From Dendronalium phyllosphericum CENA369 (GTDB lineage: Bacteria; Cyanobacteriota; Cyanobacteriia; Cyanobacteriales; Nostocaceae), in the NCBI RefSeq assembly GCF_016056275.1, contig NZ_JAECZA010000018.1:1-55934 (forward strand): a stretch of DNA of 55,934 nucleotides, in the 5' to 3' direction. The translations under genes and the position numbers were made by a program. The notes under the pieces are model-generated. The model was given only the letters and a program-made list of their open reading frames with translations, had not been told where the DNA came from and searched no databases. Numbering within the stretch: the first letter of the stretch is position 1; every line of letters starts with the position of its first letter. Of the stretch, positions 8,471 through 17,705 are shown piece by piece.

Positions 8471-9970
8471 TTACTTCAAAGCTACTTGAGAGATTACAGT
8501 TTTTTCGGCTGGGAGAATTGCGGCTACCATTGCTGTAGTTGTCGGTTCGCTCCAACGCACCAACCAAGTGGGTTGTACTCCCAAAAAGATGATAAAAGCT
8601 GTCAAAACTAAAGCTGGTATTTTCTCAGACCACAAGACTTTCGGATAGTAGGCTAAGTCGTTATCGAGTTTGCCAAAACAGGTGCGGTTGAGGAGGATAA
8701 CAAAATAGACTGCGGTTAAGCCAGACGCGACAACACACAACAGTGTAGGGATGGGAAAGACAGAGAAACTACCTTGGAAGACGATAAATTCAGCGATGAA
8801 TCCTGTTAAACCGGGAATACCGGCGCTAGCCATGCCGCTTAAAACTAGTAAAGCGCTAATTAAAGGTAAACCGCGTATGGGACTCATTAAGCCATTGAGT
8901 TTACTTAACTCGCGCGTCCCGACTTTCGCTTCTACAACTCCAACTAAGTGGAAAAGAATTGCCAGGATGAGTCCGTGGCTAAACATTTGGGCAACAGCAC
9001 CGACAAGTGATAGGGAAGTACTAGCAGCACTAGCTAGCAAGACATAGCCCATGTGACCGATGGAACTGTATGCTACCATGCGCTTGATATCGGTTTGAGC
9101 GATCGCAACTACTGCCCCATAAATGGCGCTAACTGCTCCCCAAATTGCCAAGGTCGGTGCGATAATGCTCCAAGTTTCGGGAAACATACCCATCCCAAAC
9201 CGCAATAGTCCATAAGTTCCTAACTTGGCTAACACTCCACCCAGCAAAATGGCAATTGGTGCTGAAGCTTCAACATAAGCATCTGGCAACCATGTATGGA
9301 AGGGAACCAGAGGAATTTTAATTCCAAAACCTAACACTATCCCCGCTAGTAAGAGGATTTGCATTCCTGTTGATAAGGTTTGAGTAGAGACTGCATCACA
9401 AGCAAAACTGGTAGAACCAGTCAACCACACCATACCCAAGAAGGTTGCCAGAATTAAAGCCCCTGAAACAGCGGTATAAATCAAAAACTTGATACCAGCA
9501 TAACCCCGCTTTTCTCCTCCCCAAATGGATATCAGCAAATAGAAGGGAATTAATTCTAGTTCGTAGAATAAAAAGAATAGTAGTAAGTTCTCTGCTAAAA
9601 ATGCACCCGCAACCCCGCCACTCACTAATAAAATCATTGAGTAGAATAGGCGGGGGCGTTCGGTTTCTTTACTACTGCTATAAATAGCAATCCAAGTGAG
9701 TAGGCTATTTAAAACCAGCATCAAAATTGATAGCCCATCAACTCCTAATTGATAGCTCAAACCTAGAGTTTCATTCCAAGGAAGATATTCTTGAAATTGC
9801 ATCCCTGGATTTTTGATATCAAATTTCAACAGAATAAATAAATTCCAGAGTAAGACGATTCCAGAAAAGTATAATGCTCCTAAACGAATACCATTTGTCG
9901 GTATATTTTTCGGGAGGAATGCTATAATAGCTGCTGCACAAATTGGGAGTAAAATTAAAACACTCAACAT
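8471..9970 (-). CDS. ndhD3: NAD(P)H-quinone oxidoreductase subunit D3
   Basis: A proton-pumping membrane subunit of the CO2-uptake form of NDH-1. It is an antiporter-like protein of about 500 residues and 14 or so membrane helices, including ELELIPFYLLISIWGG, the helix-loop GIKIPLVPFHTWLPDAY and the lysine-bearing TDIKRMVAYSSIGHMG that characterise NdhD/NuoM. I prefer the ATG at 9970 (MLSVLILLPIC) because the extra 18 residues from 10024 are not NdhD-like; no clear ribosome-binding site decides it. It lies between the carbonic anhydrase and cupA. The D3 assignment rests on that operon context. Confidence 0.9.
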   Translation of the reverse strand: MLSVLILLPICAAAIIAFLPKNIPTNGIRLGALYFSGIVLLWNLFILLKFDIKNPGMQFQEYLPWNETLGLSYQLGVDGLSILMLVLNSLLTWIAIYSSSKETERPRLFYSMILLVSGGVAGAFLAENLLLFFLFYELELIPFYLLISIWGGEKRGYAGIKFLIYTAVSGALILATFLGMVWLTGSTSFACDAVSTQTLSTGMQILLLAGIVLGFGIKIPLVPFHTWLPDAYVEASAPIAILLGGVLAKLGTYGLLRFGMGMFPETWSIIAPTLAIWGAVSAIYGAVVAIAQTDIKRMVAYSSIGHMGYVLLASAASTSLSLVGAVAQMFSHGLILAILFHLVGVVEAKVGTRELSKLNGLMSPIRGLPLISALLVLSGMASAGIPGLTGFIAEFIVFQGSFSVFPIPTLLCVVASGLTAVYFVILLNRTCFGKLDNDLAYYPKVLWSEKIPALVLTAFIIFLGVQPTWLVRWSEPTTTAMVAAILPAEKTVISQVALK

Positions 9971-10091
9971 GGCAATTTGGATATTGGTAAAAGTTGATTT
10001 TTGACAGGAGACTGTTACTATCATTTGGCAACAGTCTACTTGGGCGAATGTGCAATTTTTTAGCGTAAAAGCGTCATAGAATCAGACAAAG

Positions 10092-10793
10092 TTAACTTAC
10101 AGGACTAACTCTGCCAGTATCTAAATCGTAGTAGCCACCGACTATTTTCAGTTTTTCAGCTTTGATTAATTCAGATAGCACTGATGAAGATTTAAGTATT
10201 TCAATTTGCGCCAAAATGTTAGATTTGCAAGCATTTTCTAACCTATCTCCTGATTTTTGTTTGGGATTTTCTAAATTTGGTTTAATTGCATCTATTAAAC
10301 TGCCAATTCGTCCGGGTACTGAACCACCTTTGAGAGCGGCTTCTACCGCCCCACATCTTTCATGACCTAACACCAAAATTAACTTTGAGCCTAATATTAA
10401 ACTACCAAACTCTAGGCTGCCAACTTGCTGGGGAGTGGCTATATTCCCAGCTATACGACAGACAAATAAATCTCCCAAACCTTGGTCAAAGACAATCTCG
10501 GAAGGAACTCGTGAATCTGCACAACCAAGAATAGAAGCAAATGGCTTTTGACCTTTAGCGATTTCGTGTAAACGTGTCAGGCTTTGGTTAGGATTTCTAC
10601 GTTTTGTTTTCACAAAGCGATCGTTTCCATCCATTAATTCTTGCAATGCTTTATCAGGAGTAATTTCATCTTTTGCTGGGGCTGCTTCTGCTATAGCTAA
10701 GTGAGAACCAACTTTTGTTGTGACGACTCCTGTAGCGATCGCACCTGCACTATATTTGAGTAAATTTCTTCGGGACAGATAGTTTGTAGTCAT
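10092..10793 (-). CDS. Beta-class carbonic anhydrase with twin-arginine signal (EcaB-like)
   Basis: Interconverts CO2 and bicarbonate. The beta-class zinc site is complete: Cys91 and Asp93 in GCADSR, His144 and Cys147 in GHERCGA. The fold-specific VCRIAGN segment is also present. Residues 6-40 form a typical Tat signal (SRRNLLK, a hydrophobic stretch, then a small-residue cleavage region), so the enzyme should be exported folded to the periplasm or thylakoid lumen, as proposed for EcaB of Synechocystis. The length of 233 residues is complete. The gene sits between ndhF3 (158 bases upstream) and ndhD3 (67-121 bases downstream), a location I do not associate with the usual ndhF3-ndhD3-cupA operon. 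This implies a direct role in NDH-1-linked CO2 uptake. Confidence 0.9.
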   Translation of the reverse strand: MTTNYLSRRNLLKYSAGAIATGVVTTKVGSHLAIAEAAPAKDEITPDKALQELMDGNDRFVKTKRRNPNQSLTRLHEIAKGQKPFASILGCADSRVPSEIVFDQGLGDLFVCRIAGNIATPQQVGSLEFGSLILGSKLILVLGHERCGAVEAALKGGSVPGRIGSLIDAIKPNLENPKQKSGDRLENACKSNILAQIEILKSSSVLSELIKAEKLKIVGGYYDLDTGRVSPVS

Positions 10794-10951
10794 GGGATTC
10801 TCCTCACTGGATCGAAAAAGTAGAGATTTAATAAGAAAGAATTCAGGAGTCAGAATTCAGGAGTCAGTATTATTTTTCTCAGGTTTACAGATGAATATTT
10901 GGGTTTCATTTCCTGATGATTTATTCTGAATTCTGTCTTCTCCATTCTTCT

Positions 10952-12811
10952 TCAAAAAATAAGATTTAAAAACACATTTCCCCAGTATTGCCAAGTTAAA
11001 AATCCTCCTAATATGCCTACTCCTAAGAGGACTGTGAAGGCATAAAACTGGGTTTGTCCGGTAGTGCTGTACTTGAGACCTTCGCCACCCAACAGCGAAA
11101 ACAAACCAACCATGTTGACGATGCCATCGACTACGAAGCGGTCAATCATATCGACAAGTTTGGAAAGTTGGGCAACGCCGAAAATAATAGTTATACGATA
11201 AAGTTTTGGCGTGTAAAAATCGTATGCCAGCAAATCTTGCAAACCTTTCCAAGGTAGGCGAATTGGTTTCGGAACATTACCTAAATAAATCACGCCAGTA
11301 ACGCTACAACCGAAAAGAGTTGACCAAATTAACAGTAGTGCGACATCTTTATTGAGAGTTGCCCAACTGGGTAACAGTGATAAGCTTTGCAACACTAAAG
11401 GAAGATGCAGAGTAAAGCCAAGTAAAATCATCATTGGTAAAACCATCGGCCAGTGAACTTCAGGCGATCGCTCGCTCATCTGTTTAGCTTTACCGCCAAA
11501 AACTAAAGCGAATTCTCTAGTTAAACTCACTGCCGTTAAAGTATTTACAGTTATCACTACTCCGACTAACCAAAGGTGAGTTTCCCACAGCCCATCTGCT
11601 AGTTCCATCAACGCCCAAAAGCCGCCGAGGGGAGGAAAACCAATTAATCCCAAAGTTCCCACAATAAAAGCTAACCCCGACATCGGGCGACGCTTCCACA
11701 ATCCCCCTAATTGAGTTACGTCTTGGGTGATGCTATTCCAAATAATTCCGCCGATACTCATCACCAACAAAGCTGCGGCTATGGCATTGGAAAGTACCAA
11801 CAATAGTGCGGCTTCGTCTTGCTGCGTTCCCACAGCGATGAATACCAAACCCATGTAGGCGCTTACAGAATAAGATTGACAGCGTTTGAGATCGATTTGA
11901 GCGATCGCAATTAAAGAAGCACCTATCGCTGTGACTGCACCAATTGCTACCATCGCTGAGGAAATTATCGGCGACAGACTTAACACAGGCTGGAGTTTAA
12001 TCAGTACCCACGCACCACTAGCAACTACCACCGAGTTCCGCAAAATTGTACTGGGAACAGGGCCTTCCATTGCCTCATCTAACCACAGGTGCAAGGGGAA
12101 CTGGGCGCATTTACCCATTGGCCCGGCAATTAATGCTAAACCGACAAGCGTTATTGCTGTTGGATCGACCTTAGCAGTAGTCGCCCACTCAGCTAATTCT
12201 GTATAATTCCAAGTTCCAGCTAGGGGCCATAATGCCAACACCCCCATCAGCAAGAATAAGTCTCCCACCCGCTTGGTTAGAAAAGCATCTCTCGCACCCG
12301 TGACTACCAACGGCTGACTAAACCATAACCCCACAAGTAGGTAGGTTCCCAGAGTTAGGACTTCCAGAATTACATAGCTGAAGAACAGGTTATTACATAG
12401 TGCCAAAGCACACAATCCCGCTTCAAACAATCCCAATAAAGAATAGAAACGTCCCCAACCCCAATCCATCTCCATATAACCTATGGCATAAATCTGCGCT
12501 AGCAAATTCAAACCAGTGACAACAGCGATCGCACCCACACTCACTGAAGAAATTTCTAATGTGATGGTTAGGTTTAAACCAGCTGTAGATAGCCAAGGAA
12601 TAAATACTTCTTGGGGTGGATGATTCCAAGTCGCTTGTAGTGCAGTAGCAGCATGAACAAATGCCAAAAATGTCATTATCAAATTGACATAACCCGCTGG
12701 TCTTGGCCCAGTTTTAGAAATTAAACCCGGCGACCAAGGCACGGCTAAAAGTCCACCTATTAAGGCATAGCAAGGAACCAGCCAAACAGTCTCCAATAGA
12801 AACTGAGCCAT
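10952..12811 (-). CDS. ndhF3: NAD(P)H-quinone oxidoreductase subunit F3
   Basis: The distal proton-pumping subunit of the CO2-uptake NDH-1MS complex, 619 residues and almost entirely membrane helices. Typical NdhF/NuoL segments include GLFEAGLCALALCNNLFF, KRVGDLFLLMGVLALW, KCAQFPLHLWLDEAMEGP (with the conserved Lys) and QIDLKRCQSYSVSAYMG. The C-terminal region continues with a lateral-helix-like stretch. It is the first gene of the ndhF3 - carbonic anhydrase - ndhD3 - cupA transcription unit. Upstream inverted repeats resemble LysR-type sites, so low-inorganic-carbon induction by NdhR/CcmR is expected. Confidence 0.9.
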   Translation of the reverse strand: MAQFLLETVWLVPCYALIGGLLAVPWSPGLISKTGPRPAGYVNLIMTFLAFVHAATALQATWNHPPQEVFIPWLSTAGLNLTITLEISSVSVGAIAVVTGLNLLAQIYAIGYMEMDWGWGRFYSLLGLFEAGLCALALCNNLFFSYVILEVLTLGTYLLVGLWFSQPLVVTGARDAFLTKRVGDLFLLMGVLALWPLAGTWNYTELAEWATTAKVDPTAITLVGLALIAGPMGKCAQFPLHLWLDEAMEGPVPSTILRNSVVVASGAWVLIKLQPVLSLSPIISSAMVAIGAVTAIGASLIAIAQIDLKRCQSYSVSAYMGLVFIAVGTQQDEAALLLVLSNAIAAALLVMSIGGIIWNSITQDVTQLGGLWKRRPMSGLAFIVGTLGLIGFPPLGGFWALMELADGLWETHLWLVGVVITVNTLTAVSLTREFALVFGGKAKQMSERSPEVHWPMVLPMMILLGFTLHLPLVLQSLSLLPSWATLNKDVALLLIWSTLFGCSVTGVIYLGNVPKPIRLPWKGLQDLLAYDFYTPKLYRITIIFGVAQLSKLVDMIDRFVVDGIVNMVGLFSLLGGEGLKYSTTGQTQFYAFTVLLGVGILGGFLTWQYWGNVFLNLIF

Positions 12812-12851
12812 TAACTTACCTCTATATTTTCATCGAAGTTCGCAATTTTAA

Positions 12852-12889
12852 ATCAACTAGCGTTGATCCCAATCGATCCCACTATTGAT
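12852..12889 (-). promoter_or_regulatory. Candidate NdhR/CcmR operator upstream of ndhF3
   Basis: Forty bases upstream of the ndhF3 ATG, ATCAAC and GTTGAT form a perfect 6-base dyad around a 4-base spacer (12852-12867). A second dyad, ATCGAT and ATTGAT around 6 bases (12872-12889), follows at once. The half-sites resemble the ATCAAT-type halves bound by the LysR regulator NdhR/CcmR of cyanobacterial carbon-concentration genes. This is motif resemblance only. Confidence 0.45.
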
Positions 12890-13429
12890 ATTGCAAATTT
12901 ATCTTTGCTTAATTTTGTTAAGAAATAGCTTACCTTTATATTTGCCAAAAGGGAATTACTATAACTAAATAAATCTGAGATGTTTCCTCTAAATAATTCT
13001 TATATGATGGAGCTATTTAATTATTGAATCATAACTATTATTCTTTCTCTATGAATAATTATAGGACTTACGCAAGAACTCTCTGAAACTCTTATTCCTA
13101 GCCTGCGGTCAGCCACTACTCTTCGAGAGCGTGCGAAGGGTGGCAAAGTGGCGAAACCGAAGGGGTTTCCTAAAGCGGATTTAATTTTCAGAAATACTCA
13201 TAGCGGTCACAGTCAACACTAGACCGAATGTCACTAAGAAAAGATGAAACGTCGCTTTTGGCAGGGTGTAGGGGGTGGCTGAGTGAGTGTAGTGTTTAAA
13301 ACAATTAAATTTTAGTTGCTCAAAGCGTTCAACATCTTCTTAATTCACCACACCCGAACCTGCAACCCCACACCCTAAAGCAAGTTATATCAAGGGTTTA
13401 CGTTTAACTTAGTGCCATTCAACACTAGC
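12890..13429. other. Intergenic region between cydB and ndhF3
   Basis: No supported gene. It carries the ndhF3 promoter region and, around 13065-13170, degenerate interspersed-repeat DNA beginning GGACTTACGCAAG. That start resembles sequence often seen at the ends of small cyanobacterial mobile-element remnants. The palindromic element at 13430-13567 follows. The rest is unassigned. Confidence 0.4.
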
Positions 13430-13567
13430 CCTATGAGCAAAAGTGCTTTTTGCACTCTTGTGGTCAAAGGGACTCATCTTTATTGGGGAAGGTGGGGCCC
13501 CTGAAGGGGATAAGGGGCGAGGGAAAATACCAAACCTTTCCCCCTTTTCCCGACTTCTGCTCATAGG
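13430..13567. repeat. 138-bp element with CCTATGAGCA terminal inverted repeats
   Basis: CCTATGAGCA at the left end and TGCTCATAGG at the right end are perfect 10-base inverted repeats. The interior holds GGGGAAGG and CCTTTCCCCC blocks that can also pair. A related sequence occurs at 44137-44240. It abuts the cydB stop and could end the cydAB transcript. It has no coding capacity and fits a miniature mobile element. Confidence 0.65.
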
Positions 13568-13573
13568 TCTACT

Positions 13574-14587
13574 TTATTCCCCGTAGTTACCGCCAGTCAC
13601 CTTACCCCGAAAAACAATGTACTGGTAGAGGTTATAAAACAGCATCACGGGAATGAGGAAACCGATGAAGACGATCATGATTACCAATGAACTGGGGTCG
13701 GCAGATGCTTCATAGATAGTAATCCGAGTCGGAATAATGTAAGGGAAGACAATCAATCCCAAACCAATAAATGACAGCACAAACAACAGAATCGTCCAAA
13801 CAAAAGGCGCTCTTTCTTCTTTTCGGTTGAGGCTGCTAAGAAGTTGCGAAATTAACACTACTCCCAACAGGGGAATGATGGCAAAGATAAAAACTAGAGG
13901 TGGTTGAAACAGTCGCAACCTAGCACTTTCATAAAATATTGGCGTGCTAATCGTGATGAAAATTGCGCCAATCATCGTTGTCCAAGCAGCAATTTTGGCA
14001 GTTTTATAGTGAGTTTCCTGCAATTCTCCTGTAGTTTTCCAAATCAGATAAGTTGAACCAATCAAAACGTATCCTTGAATTAACGTCAAAGCGACTAACA
14101 CCGATGGCAAGCTCAACCAATCCCAAGTTGTGCCGAGAAAGTGCCCTTCTTCATCAACTTTAATTCCTTTAAGCACAGCACCAAGGGCGAATCCTTGACC
14201 GAGTGCGGCAGTAAAACTTCCAGCACCAAAGGCAAAATCCCAGAATAATTTACGCTTTGATAGTTCCCGAAACTCAAATGCTACAGCCCGAAAAATAAAC
14301 CCAAACACCATTACGAGAATCGGAATGTATAAAGCATTTAAAATCGTGCCGTAAGCTAGGGGAAAAGCTCCAAATAGACCTCCTGCCATCAGGACTAGCC
14401 AAGTTTCATTGGCATCCCAAATATTGCTCAAGCTAGTCATTAAGATGCCCCGACGTTCGGCATCAGAAGAGGTCAGAGACAAGATACCCACCCCTAAGTC
14501 AAAACCATCTAGCATGACGTAGAGAAACAAAAAGAGAGCTAAAATCACAAACCAGACTTGGGGAAGAAAATACTTTAGCGTCTCCAT
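13574..14587 (-). CDS. cydB: Cytochrome bd-type quinol oxidase subunit II
   Basis: The structural partner of CydA in the bd-type quinol oxidase, which reduces oxygen to water with electrons from plastoquinol. The 337-residue protein begins with the family-specific WFVILALFLFLYVMLDGFDLGVG, broken here after YVMLD in the usual place, and has WDANETWLVLMAGGLFGAFP and FGFIFRAVAFEFR. About eight or nine membrane helices are visible. It starts 8 bases after the cydA stop, so the two are translationally close. The C-terminus is complete and runs into a palindromic repeat element. Confidence 0.92.
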   Translation of the reverse strand: METLKYFLPQVWFVILALFLFLYVMLDGFDLGVGILSLTSSDAERRGILMTSLSNIWDANETWLVLMAGGLFGAFPLAYGTILNALYIPILVMVFGFIFRAVAFEFRELSKRKLFWDFAFGAGSFTAALGQGFALGAVLKGIKVDEEGHFLGTTWDWLSLPSVLVALTLIQGYVLIGSTYLIWKTTGELQETHYKTAKIAAWTTMIGAIFITISTPIFYESARLRLFQPPLVFIFAIIPLLGVVLISQLLSSLNRKEERAPFVWTILLFVLSFIGLGLIVFPYIIPTRITIYEASADPSSLVIMIVFIGFLIPVMLFYNLYQYIVFRGKVTGGNYGE

Positions 14588-14595
14588 ACAATCTC

Positions 14596-16041
14596 CTACT
14601 GTTCTGCTTCTACAGGGCGTTCGTCTGGAACAAATTCTCCAGGAGTGGTATCGATTGCGGGTTTGTTAGGTTCCAGGCTTGGTATTGGCAAATCGAGATT
14701 TGGGCCTCTAAAAATAATGCGGCTGCCAAAGTACAAAACCGCAATAAATAAAAGGCTGTAAACTACCGCAAAGCTAGTGAGGGAGACTAAAACATTACTA
14801 GCGGGTAGACGAGAAGCAGCATCAACTGTGCGGATTTGCCCGTACAAAGTCCAAGGCTGTCGTCCCACACAACGTACAATCCAGCCTGACTCTACAGCAA
14901 TATATCCCAGAGGAGCTGCAAATATCCAAGCTCGCATTAACCAACGCTGCTGAGTAATATTTTCCGCTGACAGTTTGCCGCGTAACCATTGCAGCGTACT
15001 TAACAGCATTAATCCGGCAAAGAAAAAGCCGATCGCAATCATTACCCGAAAAGCGTAGTAAATCAAACCTACCATGTGGGGACGATCTTCTGGTTTCCAC
15101 TCTTTCAAACCGCGTACTGGTTCGGAAAGATTCTTTTTGAATTCCAGAATGTATCCCAGCGCGTTGGGAACGGTGATTTCCCAATCGTTTTTCTGGGCTT
15201 TTTCGTTGGGTATCGCTACTAAACTCCAATCAGCAGGCTGTCCGGCGGGTGTTGATTTCCACTGGGCTTCCATTGCTGCCAATTTTGTCGGTTGATAGTG
15301 ATAAACTTGTTCGCCGCTCAAATGCCCGATGTAAATTTGTAATGGGGCAACTGCAATAGCTGCTGCTAAGGCAATTTTCAAAGACCGAGCAAAGAAAGCT
15401 GGATGCCGTTCTTTAAGAATGTACCAAGCGCTAATTCCCCCAATGACAAACAAAGAAGTCTCCAATGTGGCAAAGAACATGTGGAGTACGCTGTTGGCCA
15501 TGAAAGGATTGAACATCGCTTGAAAATAATCGCTGACAACAAACTTGCCATTGACTAGTTCCCCACCCGATGGAGTTTGCATCCAGGAATTTGCCGTTAA
15601 AATCCACAAAGTTGAAAGGTTAGCCCCAACAGCAACCAAGATTGTCGAAAGATAATGAATGGCAGGATTGACGCGCTCCCAACCAAATAACATAATTCCT
15701 AAAAAAGCAGCTTCTAGCATGAACGCCCAAGAAGCCTCAAACCCGATAACGCTGCCAAAAAAATTACCTACTGCTTCCGAAAAAGGGGCCCAATTAGTAC
15801 CAAACTGAAATTCCATTGGAATGCCCGTTGCTACACCAATCCCAAAATTCAGGACGTAGAATTTAGACCAAAAGCGGGCATGAAGGTAGTAGTCTGGATT
15901 ACGAGTTTTTAGCCATAGTCCTTCCACAATGACTAAATAAACACCCATCCCAGTAGTTAGGACAGGCCAAAGTATATGAAATATAGCAGTCAGCGCAAAT
16001 TGCATCCGTGATAGCACAACGGAATCTGATAAAAATTCCAC
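14596..16041 (-). CDS. cydA: Cytochrome bd-type quinol oxidase subunit I
   Basis: The heme-bearing, quinol-oxidising subunit. Residues 1-40 include SRMQFALTAIFHILWP with the first heme-ligand histidine. The GRQPW motif characteristic of the family lies near residue 390, and MLEAAFLGIMLFGWERV is also typical. The quinol loop is short, as in the cyanide-insensitive CIO subgroup common in cyanobacteria. At 481 residues it is full length, with a proline- and acid-rich tail. It forms a two-gene operon with cydB. In cyanobacteria such oxidases protect against over-reduction or excess oxygen. Confidence 0.93.
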   Translation of the reverse strand: MEFLSDSVVLSRMQFALTAIFHILWPVLTTGMGVYLVIVEGLWLKTRNPDYYLHARFWSKFYVLNFGIGVATGIPMEFQFGTNWAPFSEAVGNFFGSVIGFEASWAFMLEAAFLGIMLFGWERVNPAIHYLSTILVAVGANLSTLWILTANSWMQTPSGGELVNGKFVVSDYFQAMFNPFMANSVLHMFFATLETSLFVIGGISAWYILKERHPAFFARSLKIALAAAIAVAPLQIYIGHLSGEQVYHYQPTKLAAMEAQWKSTPAGQPADWSLVAIPNEKAQKNDWEITVPNALGYILEFKKNLSEPVRGLKEWKPEDRPHMVGLIYYAFRVMIAIGFFFAGLMLLSTLQWLRGKLSAENITQQRWLMRAWIFAAPLGYIAVESGWIVRCVGRQPWTLYGQIRTVDAASRLPASNVLVSLTSFAVVYSLLFIAVLYFGSRIIFRGPNLDLPIPSLEPNKPAIDTTPGEFVPDERPVEAEQ

Positions 16042-16485
16042 GAATTTTCTCCATCAGCTAGCCACACTTAATAGGATAAACGTTTCGGCGCTGAGACTGC
16101 TGCACTAAAAGTTTACACCTGCAATGCTTTTCTCTAAAAGTAGTAATGACACTCAATTATTTGAATGTTATCACTATGAAAACATCTTTAATTTGGTGCA
16201 AAATTTCAACGCTTATTCATTCACTATTTTCATTAATTTATCTGATTAGATAGATATATTTTGCAGAAAATGTGCTATTTACACGAACGTTAAAATAAAC
16301 GTTTGTATGAAATTAAAAGAAATATTCTGTTTTGCCAAAATAAATTGATGGAAATTCCAGATATTTTCATGGCATTAACCCCTCCTATCTGTGGGGAGGG
16401 GTTAATAATGGGATTCTAAGCTACTTTTCACGGATCGAGCCGCTTATTTGAAAAAACGATGTTTTGCTTTTAGTGCAGTGTAAAA
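16042..16485. other. cydA upstream region
   Basis: No gene seen. An imperfect inverted repeat, ACGAACGTT and AACGTTTGT, lies at 16283-16306 in an AT-rich promoter-like stretch and could bind a regulator of cydAB. A strong hairpin (16375-16405), listed separately, separates this region from the alanine dehydrogenase gene. Confidence 0.4.
16375..16405 (-). terminator. Hairpin after ald
   Basis: TTAACCCCTCC and GGAGGGGTTAA form a perfect 11-base stem with a 9-base loop, about 80 bases beyond the ald stop. The downstream sequence on the minus strand is not a clean T-run, so termination efficiency is uncertain. The stem itself is the strongest structure between ald and cydA. Confidence 0.55.
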
Positions 16486-17577
16486 TTAATTGACTAAATC
16501 GGGAAACACTTCTTGCACAGCCGGATGCACTAAGCGATGATTTTGCACATTTACACCCTTCGCTAATGCTGGGTTAGCTACCAGTGCTTTCATGCCCAAA
16601 TTTGCCAATTGGACGACGTAAGGTAGTGTACTGTTATTCAGTGCCTGGGTTGCTGTCCAAGGTACTGCTCCTGGCATATTGGGCACGCCATAATGCACTA
16701 CGCCTTCTTCCAAGTACACTGGATGAGTGTGGGATGTAGCGTGCAAAGTTTCTATACAACCACCCTGGTCAACAGCAACATCAACAATTACAGAACCAGG
16801 ATGCATTTGTTTGACCAATTCGCGGGATACTAGTATTGGTGCTCTACGTCCTAGGACTAAAACAGCACCAATGAGTAAGTCAGCTTCTTTAACAGCGGCT
16901 TCGATATGGGCAGAGTTGCTATACAGCAATTCGACTCTAGAACCAAATAAAGTTTCTAGGTAGGATAAACGTTCGACATTTACATCTAAAATTTGCACGA
17001 TCGCACCCATGCCAACGGCAATTCTAGCTGCTTCTGTACCGACAACGCCCCCACCTAAAATCACCACTTTCCCGGCTTTGACCCCAGGAACTCCCCCTAA
17101 AAGTACGCCTCTGCCTCCCTGCTGGCGTTCTAGAAACCTAGCCCCAAATTGTACGGATAGCCGTCCGGCAATAATGCTCATCGGGGTGAGCAAAGGTAGT
17201 TTGTTAGCACCAGATTGTTCTACGGTTTCGTAGGCGATCGCACAAGTGCCACAATCAATTAAATTCTCAGTTAATTTGCGATCGGCAGCTAAATGCAGAT
17301 AAGTAAATAATATTTGTTCCTTTTGCAAAAATTTATATTCACTTGCCAGTGGTTCTTTAACTTTGATAACTAACTCCCGATTCCAAGCCGCTTCTGATGT
17401 GGGGACAATCTCCGCCCCAGCGCCTATGTAATCATCATCTGTGAATCCAGCACCACTACCTGCTTGTGTCTGAACGAAGATGGCATGACCATTTTCCTTT
17501 AGCACCCGCACGCTCGAAGGACTCAAACCTACCCGAAATTCCTGATCCTTAGTCTCCTTGGGAACGCCGATTTCCAT
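16486..17577 (-). CDS. ald: Alanine dehydrogenase
   Basis: Catalyses the NAD-dependent oxidative deamination of L-alanine to pyruvate and ammonia, and the reverse. The N-terminus MEIGVPKETKDQEFRVGLSP is diagnostic. The substrate-binding lysine lies in VIKVKEP and the catalytic histidine in FTYLHLAAD. The Rossmann segment VVILGGGVVGTEAARIA is at about residues 170-186. At 363 residues it is complete. In heterocyst-forming cyanobacteria alanine dehydrogenase supports nitrogen assimilation and diazotrophic growth. It is a single-gene unit flanked by the cydA region and the hli promoter region. Confidence 0.93.
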   Translation of the reverse strand: MEIGVPKETKDQEFRVGLSPSSVRVLKENGHAIFVQTQAGSGAGFTDDDYIGAGAEIVPTSEAAWNRELVIKVKEPLASEYKFLQKEQILFTYLHLAADRKLTENLIDCGTCAIAYETVEQSGANKLPLLTPMSIIAGRLSVQFGARFLERQQGGRGVLLGGVPGVKAGKVVILGGGVVGTEAARIAVGMGAIVQILDVNVERLSYLETLFGSRVELLYSNSAHIEAAVKEADLLIGAVLVLGRRAPILVSRELVKQMHPGSVIVDVAVDQGGCIETLHATSHTHPVYLEEGVVHYGVPNMPGAVPWTATQALNNSTLPYVVQLANLGMKALVANPALAKGVNVQNHRLVHPAVQEVFPDLVN

Positions 17578-17705
17578 GTACCGCCTCTGATGATTTTTTG
17601 TTCAACTTTAGCCTGCCAGTCTTAGACCAGCACTTCCGTATTCAGCTTAACTACATACCAACTTAGCGTTCTCAACCCCGCTATAGAACCTTCAAACTCT
17701 TACTC

